A stretch of DNA of 20,759 nt, taken from JBJENW01 sp051880395 (GTDB lineage Bacteria; Bacillota; Clostridia; Lachnospirales; Lachnospiraceae). The DNA is taken from positions 1 through 20,759 of the forward strand of contig JBJENW010000070.1 in NCBI GenBank assembly GCA_051880395.1. The letters are read 5' to 3'. Made by a program: the position numbers and the translations under genes. The number at the start of each line of letters is the position of its first letter. The stretch's first letter is position 1. Under the pieces are notes generated by a model, which was given only the letters and a program-made list of their open reading frames with translations, did no database searches and had not been told where the DNA came from. Shown here piece by piece: positions 1 to 5,890 of the stretch.

Positions 1-166
1 ATTCCAGAGCCTGCGCTTCATCCACATCTGTGCGTTTCATAATCCGCTGTATGATTTTTTCTTTTGGAATCTGGTCTTCGATACCGGCAAAAACAATTTC
101 TTCTATGATGCCTTCTTCCCGCATTGCCTTCGCAAAAGCTTCCTCATCAAATTCAGTTAAGACCAC
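1..166 (-). CDS. Possible intragenic C-terminal Rpn short protein, copy 1 (partial)
   Basis: An internal GTG (complement of 164-166), in frame with the nuclease, lies eight bases after GGAGG (complement of 175-179, within GGAGGTGA). It would give a short product starting VVLTEFDEEAF. Intragenic short Rpn proteins acting as antitoxins are described for E. coli Rpn; expression here is inference. An out-of-frame ATG six bases after the same GGAGG opens only a three-codon frame. Confidence 0.4.
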   Translation of the reverse strand, partial: MVLTEFDEEAFAKAMREEGIIEEIVFAGIEDQIPKEKIIQRIMKRTDVDEAQALE

Positions 167-850
167 ATGACTCACCTCCGCCCGGTTTTTTCGAAAAAAA
201 TCACTTAGACAGGGTCTGGTTTCCGCTAATTTTACCGCTTCATCGATTGCCTGATCCAGATCGTGATACAGGTTCTGAAACTCACGTACATCCTGGATGA
301 ATGCCGCATATTCATTTAGTGCCTGACAGTGCTGCATGAGCTCCTGGTTATGTCCGGCATTGATGTTTAACATGGTTGCGGTCCATTCAAACTGATGAGA
401 GTCATCTTTTTTCAGAAAAGAATCCGAAAGCCGGTACTCCTGTTTTTCCGGTGCATCCGCTGTGCCGTTGTAAAACACAAAATACTGCGGTGTTGGAAGC
501 GGAATCCGCTTATGGCTGTACACATTGAAGCGATGTTTGGAAAGATAGGCTTCATACAGCCTTGCAAAATATAGGAATCCGCGCAGCGGCATGTTCGGAT
601 TGATGGTACTCTGATGCTCAAACAGATTCATATAATCCGAGATGAGAAACGACACATCATTTTTCATGCTCATATAGATGGCATCCTCCAGAGTGGTAAA
701 TTCCAGGTCGTCCGGATTCTCATAATGCGAATGATTGAGCGCATTATACAGAGAAAGCAGGTGGACCTTGTTTTCCTCCTGACCGAAAATGTAGCAGAAC
801 AGTCTGTCCTTGTGTTTTCGATTTGCTGTGACAATTGTTTCCTTAGACAT
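1..850 (-). CDS. Rpn-family PD-(D/E)xK nuclease, copy 1 (3' end off window)
   Basis: The reading frame opens at the ATG complementary to 848-850 and stays open to the left edge; comparison with copies 2 and 3 puts the missing part at roughly ten C-terminal residues. The N-terminal half is essentially identical to the other copies and carries the nuclease signature: a KHKDRLF stretch, an aspartate in NDVSF and EHQ twelve residues later. Known Rpn proteins are DNA endonucleases that raise recA-independent recombination, and some act in phage defence. A GGAAGGAG ribosome site lies six bases before the ATG. The variable C-terminus reads REEGIIEEIVFAGIEDQIP, close to copy 3 and unlike copy 2. No frameshift is seen in the visible part, so it is probably functional. 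The family call is firm; the cellular role is inferred. Confidence 0.85.
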   Translation of the reverse strand, partial: MSKETIVTANRKHKDRLFCYIFGQEENKVHLLSLYNALNHSHYENPDDLEFTTLEDAIYMSMKNDVSFLISDYMNLFEHQSTINPNMPLRGFLYFARLYEAYLSKHRFNVYSHKRIPLPTPQYFVFYNGTADAPEKQEYRLSDSFLKKDDSHQFEWTATMLNINAGHNQELMQHCQALNEYAAFIQDVREFQNLYHDLDQAIDEAVKLAETRPCLSDFFRKNRAEVSHVVLTEFDEEAFAKAMREEGIIEEIVFAGIEDQIPKEKIIQRIMKRTDVDEAQALE

Positions 851-917
851 AAAAAACTCCTTCCTTTTGGCACGTTTTTCGTGTCGGAAACAAAGTCGTT
901 GTCAGATTGCTAAATTC

Positions 918-946
918 AGTATAACACGAAAAAAACGAAATGCCAA
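918..946 (-). promoter_or_regulatory. Promoter of Rpn copy 1
   Basis: On the minus strand TTGGCA (complement of 941-946), a 17-base spacer and TATACT (complement of 918-923) match a sigma-A/sigma-70 promoter with one mismatch in each box. The leader to the ATG is about 60 bases. Confidence 0.75.
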
Positions 947-969
947 ATTAAAAAAATAGTTGAATAAAT

Positions 970-1007
970 GGAGCGAACTGCTCCGGGAAATACCATGAGG
1001 TATTTTT
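970..1007 (+). terminator. Paired hairpins upstream of Rpn copy 1
   Basis: GGAGC-gaact-GCTCC (970-984) is followed at once by AAATACC-ATGA-GGTATTT and two more T (988-1007), a short intrinsic terminator reading on the plus strand. It sits just upstream of the divergent Rpn promoter and is repeated at the other two copies, so it belongs to the repeated module. It may shield the Rpn promoter from incoming plus-strand transcription. Confidence 0.5.
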
Positions 1008-1042
1008 GATTGATCAAGAAATGATTCAAACAGTCAATAAGA

Positions 1043-1091
1043 TGCCTGATGCAAAGGCAGGATGATACCGGCCTCTGCTCAGGTATTTTTT
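1043..1091 (+). terminator. Long interrupted hairpin with T-run between Rpn copies 1 and 2
   Basis: TGCCTGA pairs with TCAGGTA (one G-U) and, inside it, GCAAAGGC pairs with GCCTCTGC (one mismatch) around a 12-base loop; six T follow. It is a good plus-strand intrinsic terminator. A related sequence ends the HNH gene transcript at 10703, so this is a dispersed module. There is no plus-strand gene directly in front of it here. The minus strand after the hairpin is also moderately U-rich, so it may end the copy 2 transcript as well. Confidence 0.6.
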
Positions 1092-1144
1092 GGTAATTGT
1101 TTTTGAGTGAACAAAAATTTTTTTAATGGGTGGAAGATATCAAT

Positions 1145-1339
1145 TTACATCCGTCCCCGATACAGTTCATAATATTCCAATGCTGTTTTTTCATTGATCC
1201 CGGTTTGTTTTATGATCTGCTGGAGGATTTTCTCTTTGGGAATCTGGTTTTCGATACCGGATAAAACAATTCCTTCTATGATGCCTTCCTCGCGCAGCGT
1301 CTTCGCAAAAGCTTCCTCATCAAATTCAGTTAAGACCAC
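1145..1339 (-). CDS. Possible intragenic C-terminal Rpn short protein, copy 2 (64 aa)
   Basis: The same internal GGAGGTGA (GGAGG complement of 1348-1352) and in-frame GTG (complement of 1337-1339) as in the other copies, spacing eight bases. The product would be the last 64 residues of the nuclease, without the catalytic core. This arrangement fits an RpnS-like inhibitor of the full-length toxin; it is not proven from sequence. Confidence 0.42.
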   Translation of the reverse strand: MVLTEFDEEAFAKTLREEGIIEGIVLSGIENQIPKEKILQQIIKQTGINEKTALEYYELYRGRM

Positions 1340-2023
1340 ATGACTCACCTCCGCCCGGTTTTTTCGAAAAAAATCACTTAGACAGGGTCTGGTTTCCGCT
1401 AATTTTACCGCTTCATCGATTGCCTGATCCAGATCGTGATACAGGTTCTGAAACTCACGTACATCCTGGATGAATGCCGCATATTCACTCAATGCCTGGC
1501 AGTGTTCCATAAGCTCCTGGTTATGCTCGGCATTGATGTTTAACATGGTTGCGGTCCATTCAAACTGGTGGGAGTCATCTTTTTTCAGAAAAGAATCCGA
1601 AAGCCGGTACTCCTGTTTTTCCGGTGCATCCGCTGTGCCGTTGTAAAACACAAAATACTGCGGTGTTGGAAGCGGAATCCGCTTATGGCTGTACACATTG
1701 AAGCGATGTTTGGAAAGATAGGCTTCATACAGCCTTGCAAAATATAGGAATCCGCGCAGCGGCATGTTCGGATTGATGGTACTCTGATGCTCAAACAGAT
1801 TCATATAATCCGAGATGAGAAACGACACATCATTTTTCATGCTCATATAGATGGCATCCTCCAGAGTGGTAAATTCCAGGTCGTCCGGATTCTCATAATG
1901 CGAATGATTGAGCGCATTATACAGAGAAAGCAGGTGGACCTTGTTTTCCTCCTGACCGAAAATGTAGCAGAACAGTCTGTCCTTGTGTTTTCGATTTGCT
2001 GTGACAATTGTTTCCTTAGACAT
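1145..2023 (-). CDS. Rpn-family PD-(D/E)xK nuclease, copy 2
   Basis: This is a complete 292-residue protein of the recombination-promoting nuclease / putative transposase (Rpn) family, a usual length for the group. Candidate catalytic residues are D65 (NDVSF), E78 and Q80 (FEHQS), matching the D...ExQ/ExK core of PD-(D/E)xK nucleases; PQYFVFYNG near 121-129 is also typical. The C-terminal 64 residues form a separate variable module, starting after a conserved internal GGAGGTGA. Its last 30 residues (KILQQIIKQTGINEKTALE) differ clearly from copies 1 and 3. The start is the ATG after GGAAGGAG. Transcription is from its own promoter, away from the DUF3825 gene. The role is likely DNA cleavage in recombination or defence, inferred from the family. 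Confidence 0.88.
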   Translation of the reverse strand: MSKETIVTANRKHKDRLFCYIFGQEENKVHLLSLYNALNHSHYENPDDLEFTTLEDAIYMSMKNDVSFLISDYMNLFEHQSTINPNMPLRGFLYFARLYEAYLSKHRFNVYSHKRIPLPTPQYFVFYNGTADAPEKQEYRLSDSFLKKDDSHQFEWTATMLNINAEHNQELMEHCQALSEYAAFIQDVREFQNLYHDLDQAIDEAVKLAETRPCLSDFFRKNRAEVSHVVLTEFDEEAFAKTLREEGIIEGIVLSGIENQIPKEKILQQIIKQTGINEKTALEYYELYRGRM

Positions 2024-2090
2024 AAAAAACTCCTTCCTTTTGGCACGTTTTTCGTGTCGGAAACAAAGTCGTTGTCAGATTGCTAAATTC

Positions 2091-2119
2091 AGTATAACAC
2101 GAAAAAAACGAAATGCCAA
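2091..2119 (-). promoter_or_regulatory. Promoter of Rpn copy 2
   Basis: TTGGCA, 17 bases, TATACT on the minus strand, identical to the promoters of copies 1 and 3. It diverges from the DUF3825 promoter. Confidence 0.75.
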
Positions 2120-2144
2120 ATTAAAAAATGATAGTGGAATAAAT

Positions 2145-2182
2145 GGAGCGAACTGCTCCGAGAAATACCATGAGGTATTTTT
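2145..2182 (+). terminator. Paired hairpins upstream of Rpn copy 2
   Basis: The same GGAGC/GCTCC and AAATACC/GGTATTT hairpins as at copies 1 and 3, with small differences between them (CTCCGAG for CTCCGGG). Confidence 0.5.
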
Positions 2183-2392
2183 GATTGATCAAGAAATGAT
2201 TCAAACGAGTTTATTGTACAGGAAAAACTGTGATTTGGCAAGAGATAATTTGCTTTTTATCTGACTGGGGTAAAGAAGATATTTTTTACTGGTTATATCA
2301 ATTCTGCTAAGATCTCATTTAAATAATGGGTGGTAAAAATCAAATATATAGTGTATAATAAGAGATAATACTATTTTTTAAGGAGATAAAAT

Positions 2393-3136
2393 ATGGGCGA
2401 ATTACATGATGATGTTTATTTTGGAGATATAAACAAACGTTATTCGGAATTAGCAGAACTATCACCAGAAAACTGGAATGCGAAGGGAAAATCGGATAAC
2501 GGAATTTTAAAAAATTATTTAAAGTATACATATAAAAAATTAGAAGAAGAAAATAAAATTGTAACAGAAAAAGAATATAGTTTGTTTAATACCGGACTTT
2601 TTACAGAATATTATGAACCAATATTTGCTTATATGGAAAAAAATGAAGCAGGAGGCCCTCAACCATTATATTTACGAAATTTTTGTACGCCTTATGAGTT
2701 AGGAGAAATGGGAATTTGCAACTTACCAGATAGAGCTAATTACTTTGAGAATCCTGAATTATTGGTTTTTGACGCAAAATGCAAAATAAATGTTCAATAC
2801 AAACACATTTTATCTGATGTGAATAATGTTCAAAGAATTCCTGATAAAATAAAGAATGAAAAAAATTTACAAAACATTCTTAATGGAGCGATTGATATGA
2901 TGAAAAAAAAGGTGTCTGCCAATTATAAGATAGCCGTACCACAATATTTCAATGGCAAGATACAATTGCTTTTACCCTTATGTTTAGTTGATCCAGATGT
3001 TCCAGACATGGCATTAGTTGTTACGAAAAATTCAGCAGGAAATTTTTATCAAGGTCATACATGCCTTACATTGGAGATGGCATACAATAATGCGAGATTA
3101 ATTGCAAAACCAGATAGCGATTGGCTGCATATATAA
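2393..3136 (+). CDS. DUF3825 domain protein
   Basis: A 247-residue soluble protein recognised as DUF3825 by its C-terminal half: LLLPLCLVDPDVPDMALVV, then LTLEMAYNNARLIAKPDSDW at the end, and RNFCTPYELGEMGICNLPDRA near residues 95-115. The biochemical function is not established; relatives often occur fused to nucleic-acid-binding domains, which are absent here. The ATG follows AAGGAG by seven bases. No signal peptide or membrane segment is seen. The gene is AT-rich and lies between two copies of the Rpn module, so it is probably cargo of the accessory region. Its stop is directly followed by a consensus promoter for a short RNA unit, which could be a partner. Confidence 0.75.
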   Translation: MGELHDDVYFGDINKRYSELAELSPENWNAKGKSDNGILKNYLKYTYKKLEEENKIVTEKEYSLFNTGLFTEYYEPIFAYMEKNEAGGPQPLYLRNFCTPYELGEMGICNLPDRANYFENPELLVFDAKCKINVQYKHILSDVNNVQRIPDKIKNEKNLQNILNGAIDMMKKKVSANYKIAVPQYFNGKIQLLLPLCLVDPDVPDMALVVTKNSAGNFYQGHTCLTLEMAYNNARLIAKPDSDWLHI

Positions 3137-3138
3137 TG

Positions 3139-3167
3139 TTGACAAATGGTGTGGGTGATGTTATAAT
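3139..3167 (+). promoter_or_regulatory. Perfect consensus promoter (TTGACA-N17-TATAAT)
   Basis: TTGACA at 3139-3144 and TATAAT at 3162-3167 are separated by exactly 17 bases, with no mismatch. The predicted transcription start is near 3174. No coding frame lies downstream before the terminator at 3236-3286, so this promoter seems to serve a short non-coding transcript. Confidence 0.8.
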
Positions 3168-3173
3168 CATTAT

Positions 3174-3286
3174 ATTAAATAAGTAAAATGATTTAACAAA
3201 CAAATCATTTAAATAAGTAAAAGAATTAACCAAATAGAAGTTGTTACTTGACAAATTTGAATTTGCCAAATAGCAACTTCTTTTTT
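3174..3286 (+). ncRNA. Predicted small RNA of about 110 nt
   Basis: Bounded by a perfect promoter and a strong terminator, the unit has no credible reading frame. Two direct repeats begin AAATAAGTAAAA at 3177 and 3211 (34-base period, second copy diverging). AAATGATTT (3186-3194) and AAATCATTT (3202-3210) form a perfect 9-bp hairpin with loop AACAAAC. A second long hairpin forms the 3' end. It matches no RNA family I recognise. It lies three bases after the DUF3825 stop and converges on Rpn copy 3. Alternatives are a leftover promoter of a lost gene, or an antitoxin-like or regulatory RNA for a neighbour. Expression is inferred. Confidence 0.5.
3236..3286 (+). terminator. Strong intrinsic terminator of the small RNA / DUF3825 unit
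   Basis: AGAAGTTGTTA (3236-3246) pairs with TAGCAACTTCT (3271-3281), continued inward by TTG/CAA and CAAAT/ATTTG around a TTGA loop, with only two mismatches; T bases follow to 3286. It will also stop read-through from the DUF3825 gene before Rpn copy 3. Confidence 0.85.
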
Positions 3287-3329
3287 CGACTTTACATTTG
3301 CTTGTTATGAAGCGATCGAACAAATCATT

Positions 3330-3536
3330 CTACATCCGTCCACGATACAGTTCATAATATTCCAGAGCCTGCGCTTCATCCACACCGGTCCGTTTCATGA
3401 TACGCTGTATGATTTTTTCTTTCGGAATCTGGTCTTCGATACCGGATAAAACAATTCCTTCTACGATGCCTTCTTCCCGGCCTTCTTCCCGCATTGTCTT
3501 CGCAAAAGCTTCCTCATCAAATTCAGTTAAGACCAC
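3330..3536 (-). CDS. Possible intragenic C-terminal Rpn short protein, copy 3 (68 aa)
   Basis: The internal GTG (complement of 3534-3536) follows GGAGG (complement of 3545-3549) by eight bases. The 68-residue product would include the duplicated REEG unit. The site is identical in sequence to that in copies 1 and 2. Confidence 0.42.
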   Translation of the reverse strand: MVLTEFDEEAFAKTMREEGREEGIVEGIVLSGIEDQIPKEKIIQRIMKRTGVDEAQALEYYELYRGRM

Positions 3537-4220
3537 ATGACTCACCTCCGCCCGGTTTTTTCGAAAAAAATCACTTAGACAGGGTCTGGTTTCCGCTAAT
3601 TTTACCGCTTCATCGATTGCCTGATCCAGATCGTGATACAGGTTCTGAAACTCACGTACATCCTGGATGAATGCCGCATATTCACTCAATGCCTGGCAGT
3701 GTTCCATAAGCTCCTGGTTATGCTCGGCATTGATGTTTAACATGGTTGCGGTCCATTCAAACTGGTGGGAGTCATCTTTTTTCAGAAAAGAATCCGAAAG
3801 CCGGTATTCCTGTCTTTCCGGTGCATCTTCTGTACCGTTGTAAAATACGAAGTACTGCGGCGTCGGAAGCGGAATCCGCTTATAGCTGTACACATTGAAG
3901 CGATGTTTGGAAAGATAGGCTTCATACAGTCTTGCAAAATATAGGAATCCGCGCAGCGGCATGTTCGGATTGATGGTACTCTGATGCTCAAACAGATTCA
4001 TATAATCCGAGATGAGAAACGACACATCATTTTTCATGCTCATATAGATGGCATCCTCCAGAGTGGTAAATTCCAGGTCGTCCGGATTCTCATAATGCGA
4101 ATGATTGAGCGCATTATACAGAGAAAGCAGGTGGACCTTGTTTTCCTCCTGACCGAAAATGTAGCAGAACAGTCTGTCCTTGTGTTTTCGATTTGCTGTG
4201 ACAATTGTTTCCTTAGACAT
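3330..4220 (-). CDS. Rpn-family PD-(D/E)xK nuclease, copy 3
   Basis: A complete 296-residue Rpn-family protein with the same D65, E78, Q80 nuclease core as copy 2. It carries clustered substitutions near residues 113-140 (for example YSYKR for YSHKR and EDAPERQ for ADAPEKQ), so that patch has a different origin from copies 1 and 2. In the linker it has one extra four-residue unit: REEGREEGIVEG where the other copies have a single REEG, caused by a 12-base tandem duplication at about 3475-3495. Promoter, ribosome site and start are as in the other copies. The stop is TAG. The gene is convergent with the DUF3825 gene and the predicted small RNA unit to its left. Confidence 0.88.
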   Translation of the reverse strand: MSKETIVTANRKHKDRLFCYIFGQEENKVHLLSLYNALNHSHYENPDDLEFTTLEDAIYMSMKNDVSFLISDYMNLFEHQSTINPNMPLRGFLYFARLYEAYLSKHRFNVYSYKRIPLPTPQYFVFYNGTEDAPERQEYRLSDSFLKKDDSHQFEWTATMLNINAEHNQELMEHCQALSEYAAFIQDVREFQNLYHDLDQAIDEAVKLAETRPCLSDFFRKNRAEVSHVVLTEFDEEAFAKTMREEGREEGIVEGIVLSGIEDQIPKEKIIQRIMKRTGVDEAQALEYYELYRGRM

Positions 4221-4287
4221 AAAAAACTCCTTCCTTTTGGCACGTTTTTCGTGTCGGAAACAAAGTCGTTGTCAGATTGCTAAATTC

Positions 4288-4316
4288 AGTATAACACGAA
4301 AAAAACGAAATGCCAA
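4288..4316 (-). promoter_or_regulatory. Promoter of Rpn copy 3
   Basis: TTGGCA, 17 bases, TATACT on the minus strand, identical to the other two copies. It diverges from the DUF262/HEPN unit. Confidence 0.75.
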
Positions 4317-4339
4317 ATTAAAAAAATAGTTGAATAAAT

Positions 4340-4377
4340 GGAGCGAACTGCTCCGGGAAATACCATGAGGTATTTTT
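4340..4377 (+). terminator. Paired hairpins upstream of Rpn copy 3
   Basis: The same two hairpins, identical to those at copy 1. Confidence 0.5.
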
Positions 4378-4798
4378 GATTGATCAAGAAATGATTCAAA
4401 CGAGTTTATTGTACAGGAAAAGTTTTGATTTGGCAAGAGAGCAAAATCACTAAAAACATCTGCTTTCTAGCTGCATGTTCGTATTCTGCAATCGCAGACG
4501 CACATCCATAAAGAGCCTCCAATGGGATGGTTCGGGATATGGGATTCTCATGAAACGGCTGGATTGCAACTGTTTCCACTGCTATACAATAAAATAAACC
4601 GTTTCGTTTACACTAGTTTCTTCTGAAAAATTCTTTCTGGAAAGTCTGATAAAGAGTAAAAATGGGGGGGAAACGAGAATTAATTTTATGGGAGGTTCAC
4701 ATTGAAACAAGAAAAGGCTTGTGGTAATATAATAAAAGGTTTATTTATGAGTTGTGTAAGATTTGAAAAATGGAGACAATTTATTAAGGAGTGAAAAC

Positions 4799-5890
4799 AT
4801 GGCAATAGAAAATTTGATTGAAAATGTAGATAATCAAATAATTAAAATTAGAACGAAAAGCTTGGATGTATCATTTAATGAATTATACGATATGTATCAG
4901 AATAATGAATTGACGATTTCTCCGGATTATCAGAGACTTTTTAGATGGGAAGAAGAAAAACAATCACGGTTTGTTGAGTCATTGATTCTGGAGATGCCAG
5001 TTCCACCGATTTTTGTTATAGAAACGGATGATGGAGTTTATGAATTGATTGACGGATTACAGAGAATATCAAGTTATCTTCATTTTAGAGGAGAACGCTT
5101 AGGCGAGACAGAGGATGACTTTTTAGTTTTACAGGGGTGTGATATAGTTGAAGATTTAAATGGACTAACATTTGATAAATTACCAAAGGCATTACAGATA
5201 AAAATAAAAAGAAGTTTTGTTCGTATGGAAGTTATTAAGAAGGAAAGCGAGAGTTCTTTAAAATATCATATGTTTAAAAGATTAAATACGGGAGGAGAAC
5301 TTTTGTCTGCTCAGGAAATACGAAATTGTACAATTAGATTGCTGGGAGACCAGGGAATAAGTTTTTTGGAAGAATGTAGTAAGAATAATGATTTTATGTC
5401 AGTTATTGGCAGAATACCGAATGAGAAAAAGAAGACAAAATATGATCAGGAACTTGTTTTAAGATTTTTTGCCATAAAAAATGATATCGATAATTATAAA
5501 TATCCAGTAACAGAGTATTTAACAAGATATCTTGAAAAAATTACAACAGGAGAAGTTCGGTTTGATTATGAGAGTGAAAAAAAAGTTTTTGAAGAGACAT
5601 TTCGTTTTATAAATACAAAATGGGGGGATGAGGCTTTTTCAGGAAAAACGAATGGCGGAACTGTGAGAAATGAATTTGTACTCTACCTCTTTGATGGTAT
5701 TTCTATTTCGATTGCTTCAGTGATTTCGAAAATAATGAAGTGCGAATGCACGGGTGAAATTGTAGACTGTATTAATAGAATTAAGGATGGAAGAGAACTT
5801 CAGTCATATAAGACAGGAAGTGTTAATGGAGTGAAAACAAGAATAAAGTTATTTGTGGAAGGAGTGACAAGGGTTCTTGACGGCAGATGA
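4799..5890 (+). CDS. DUF262 (GmrS/ParB-like) protein, partner of HEPN
   Basis: A 363-residue DUF262 protein. The ATG at 4799 is chosen over an upstream TTG because AAGGAG lies seven bases before it. The family core is present: SPDYQRLFRW (41-50), EMPVPPIF (65-72), DGLQR (85-89; the classic motif is DGQQR), and FKRLNTGGELLSAQEIRN (159-176). DUF262 is the N-terminal NTP-using domain of type IV GmrSD/BrxU/SspE nucleases; here it stands alone without the DUF1524 nuclease part. The last 14 bases overlap the following HEPN gene, which implies translational coupling. DUF262-HEPN pairs recur in bacterial genomes and are thought to be defence modules; since the partner is broken, this copy may no longer work as a system. 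Confidence 0.85.
   Translation: MAIENLIENVDNQIIKIRTKSLDVSFNELYDMYQNNELTISPDYQRLFRWEEEKQSRFVESLILEMPVPPIFVIETDDGVYELIDGLQRISSYLHFRGERLGETEDDFLVLQGCDIVEDLNGLTFDKLPKALQIKIKRSFVRMEVIKKESESSLKYHMFKRLNTGGELLSAQEIRNCTIRLLGDQGISFLEECSKNNDFMSVIGRIPNEKKKTKYDQELVLRFFAIKNDIDNYKYPVTEYLTRYLEKITTGEVRFDYESEKKVFEETFRFINTKWGDEAFSGKTNGGTVRNEFVLYLFDGISISIASVISKIMKCECTGEIVDCINRIKDGRELQSYKTGSVNGVKTRIKLFVEGVTRVLDGR

Larger units (their letters stand above)
2024..2392. other. Intergenic region between Rpn copy 2 and the DUF3825 gene
   Basis: It holds the Rpn copy 2 promoter and hairpins, then unique sequence from about 2244. GATATTTTTTACTGGTTATAT at 2278-2298 recurs with one mismatch at 6655-6675 upstream of the glycosyltransferase gene. 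A TATAAT at 2354-2359 with a weak TGGTAA 17 bases earlier (2331-2336) is the likely promoter of the DUF3825 gene. No further gene is seen. Confidence 0.5.
1..4441. repeat. Three-copy array of the Rpn gene module
   Basis: The repeated unit covers the Rpn gene, its leader and promoter, the paired hairpins, and a tail starting TTTGATTGATCAAG. Copies 1 and 2 are offset by 1173 bases with no indel across most of the gene; copies 2 and 3 are offset by 2197 bases measured at the ATG. Homology upstream of copies 2 and 3 runs on to about 2243 and 4441 (CGAGTTTATTGTACAGG), whereas copy 1 departs after GATTCAAAC at about 1031. Sequence identity is patchy and switches partner along the unit. Confidence 0.8.
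4221..4798. other. Intergenic region between Rpn copy 3 and the first DUF262 gene
   Basis: Up to about 4441 it is the Rpn module leader, promoter, hairpins and tail. The remainder is mostly unassigned. An open minus-strand frame at 4406-4615 (reading AIQPFHENPISRTIP) looks protein-like but has no start and no recognised family. GAAACGG and CCGTTTC form a distant inverted repeat near 4552-4604. A possible promoter for the DUF262 gene is TTGAAA at 4702 with TAATAT 17 bases on (TATAAT three bases further). Confidence 0.4.

Noticed and set aside
614..913. 99-codon plus-strand frame opposite the Rpn genes, seen three times (also near 1787 and 3984)
   Set aside because: It is a shadow of the conserved Rpn coding sequence and repeats only because the gene repeats.
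3174..3286. Type III toxin-antitoxin antitoxin RNA (ToxI-like repeats)
   Set aside because: There are only two imperfect repeats, and no toxin gene follows the terminator on the same strand; the next gene is Rpn on the other strand.
1..4441. Classical insertion sequence or composite transposon built from the Rpn copies
   Set aside because: Some databases call Rpn proteins putative transposases, but I see no terminal inverted repeats or target-site duplications bounding the units.
4406..4615. Minus-strand open frame reading AIQPFHENPISRTIP
   Set aside because: It looks protein-like but has no start codon with ribosome site and no recognised family; possibly a gene relic.
4702..4794. 30-codon frame TTG...TGA after GGGAGG, ending at the DUF262 ribosome site
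   Set aside because: It has a fair ribosome site, and its start resembles a Nudix N-terminus (KQEKACG), but it is short, ends at once and competes with the candidate promoter; kept only as a note.
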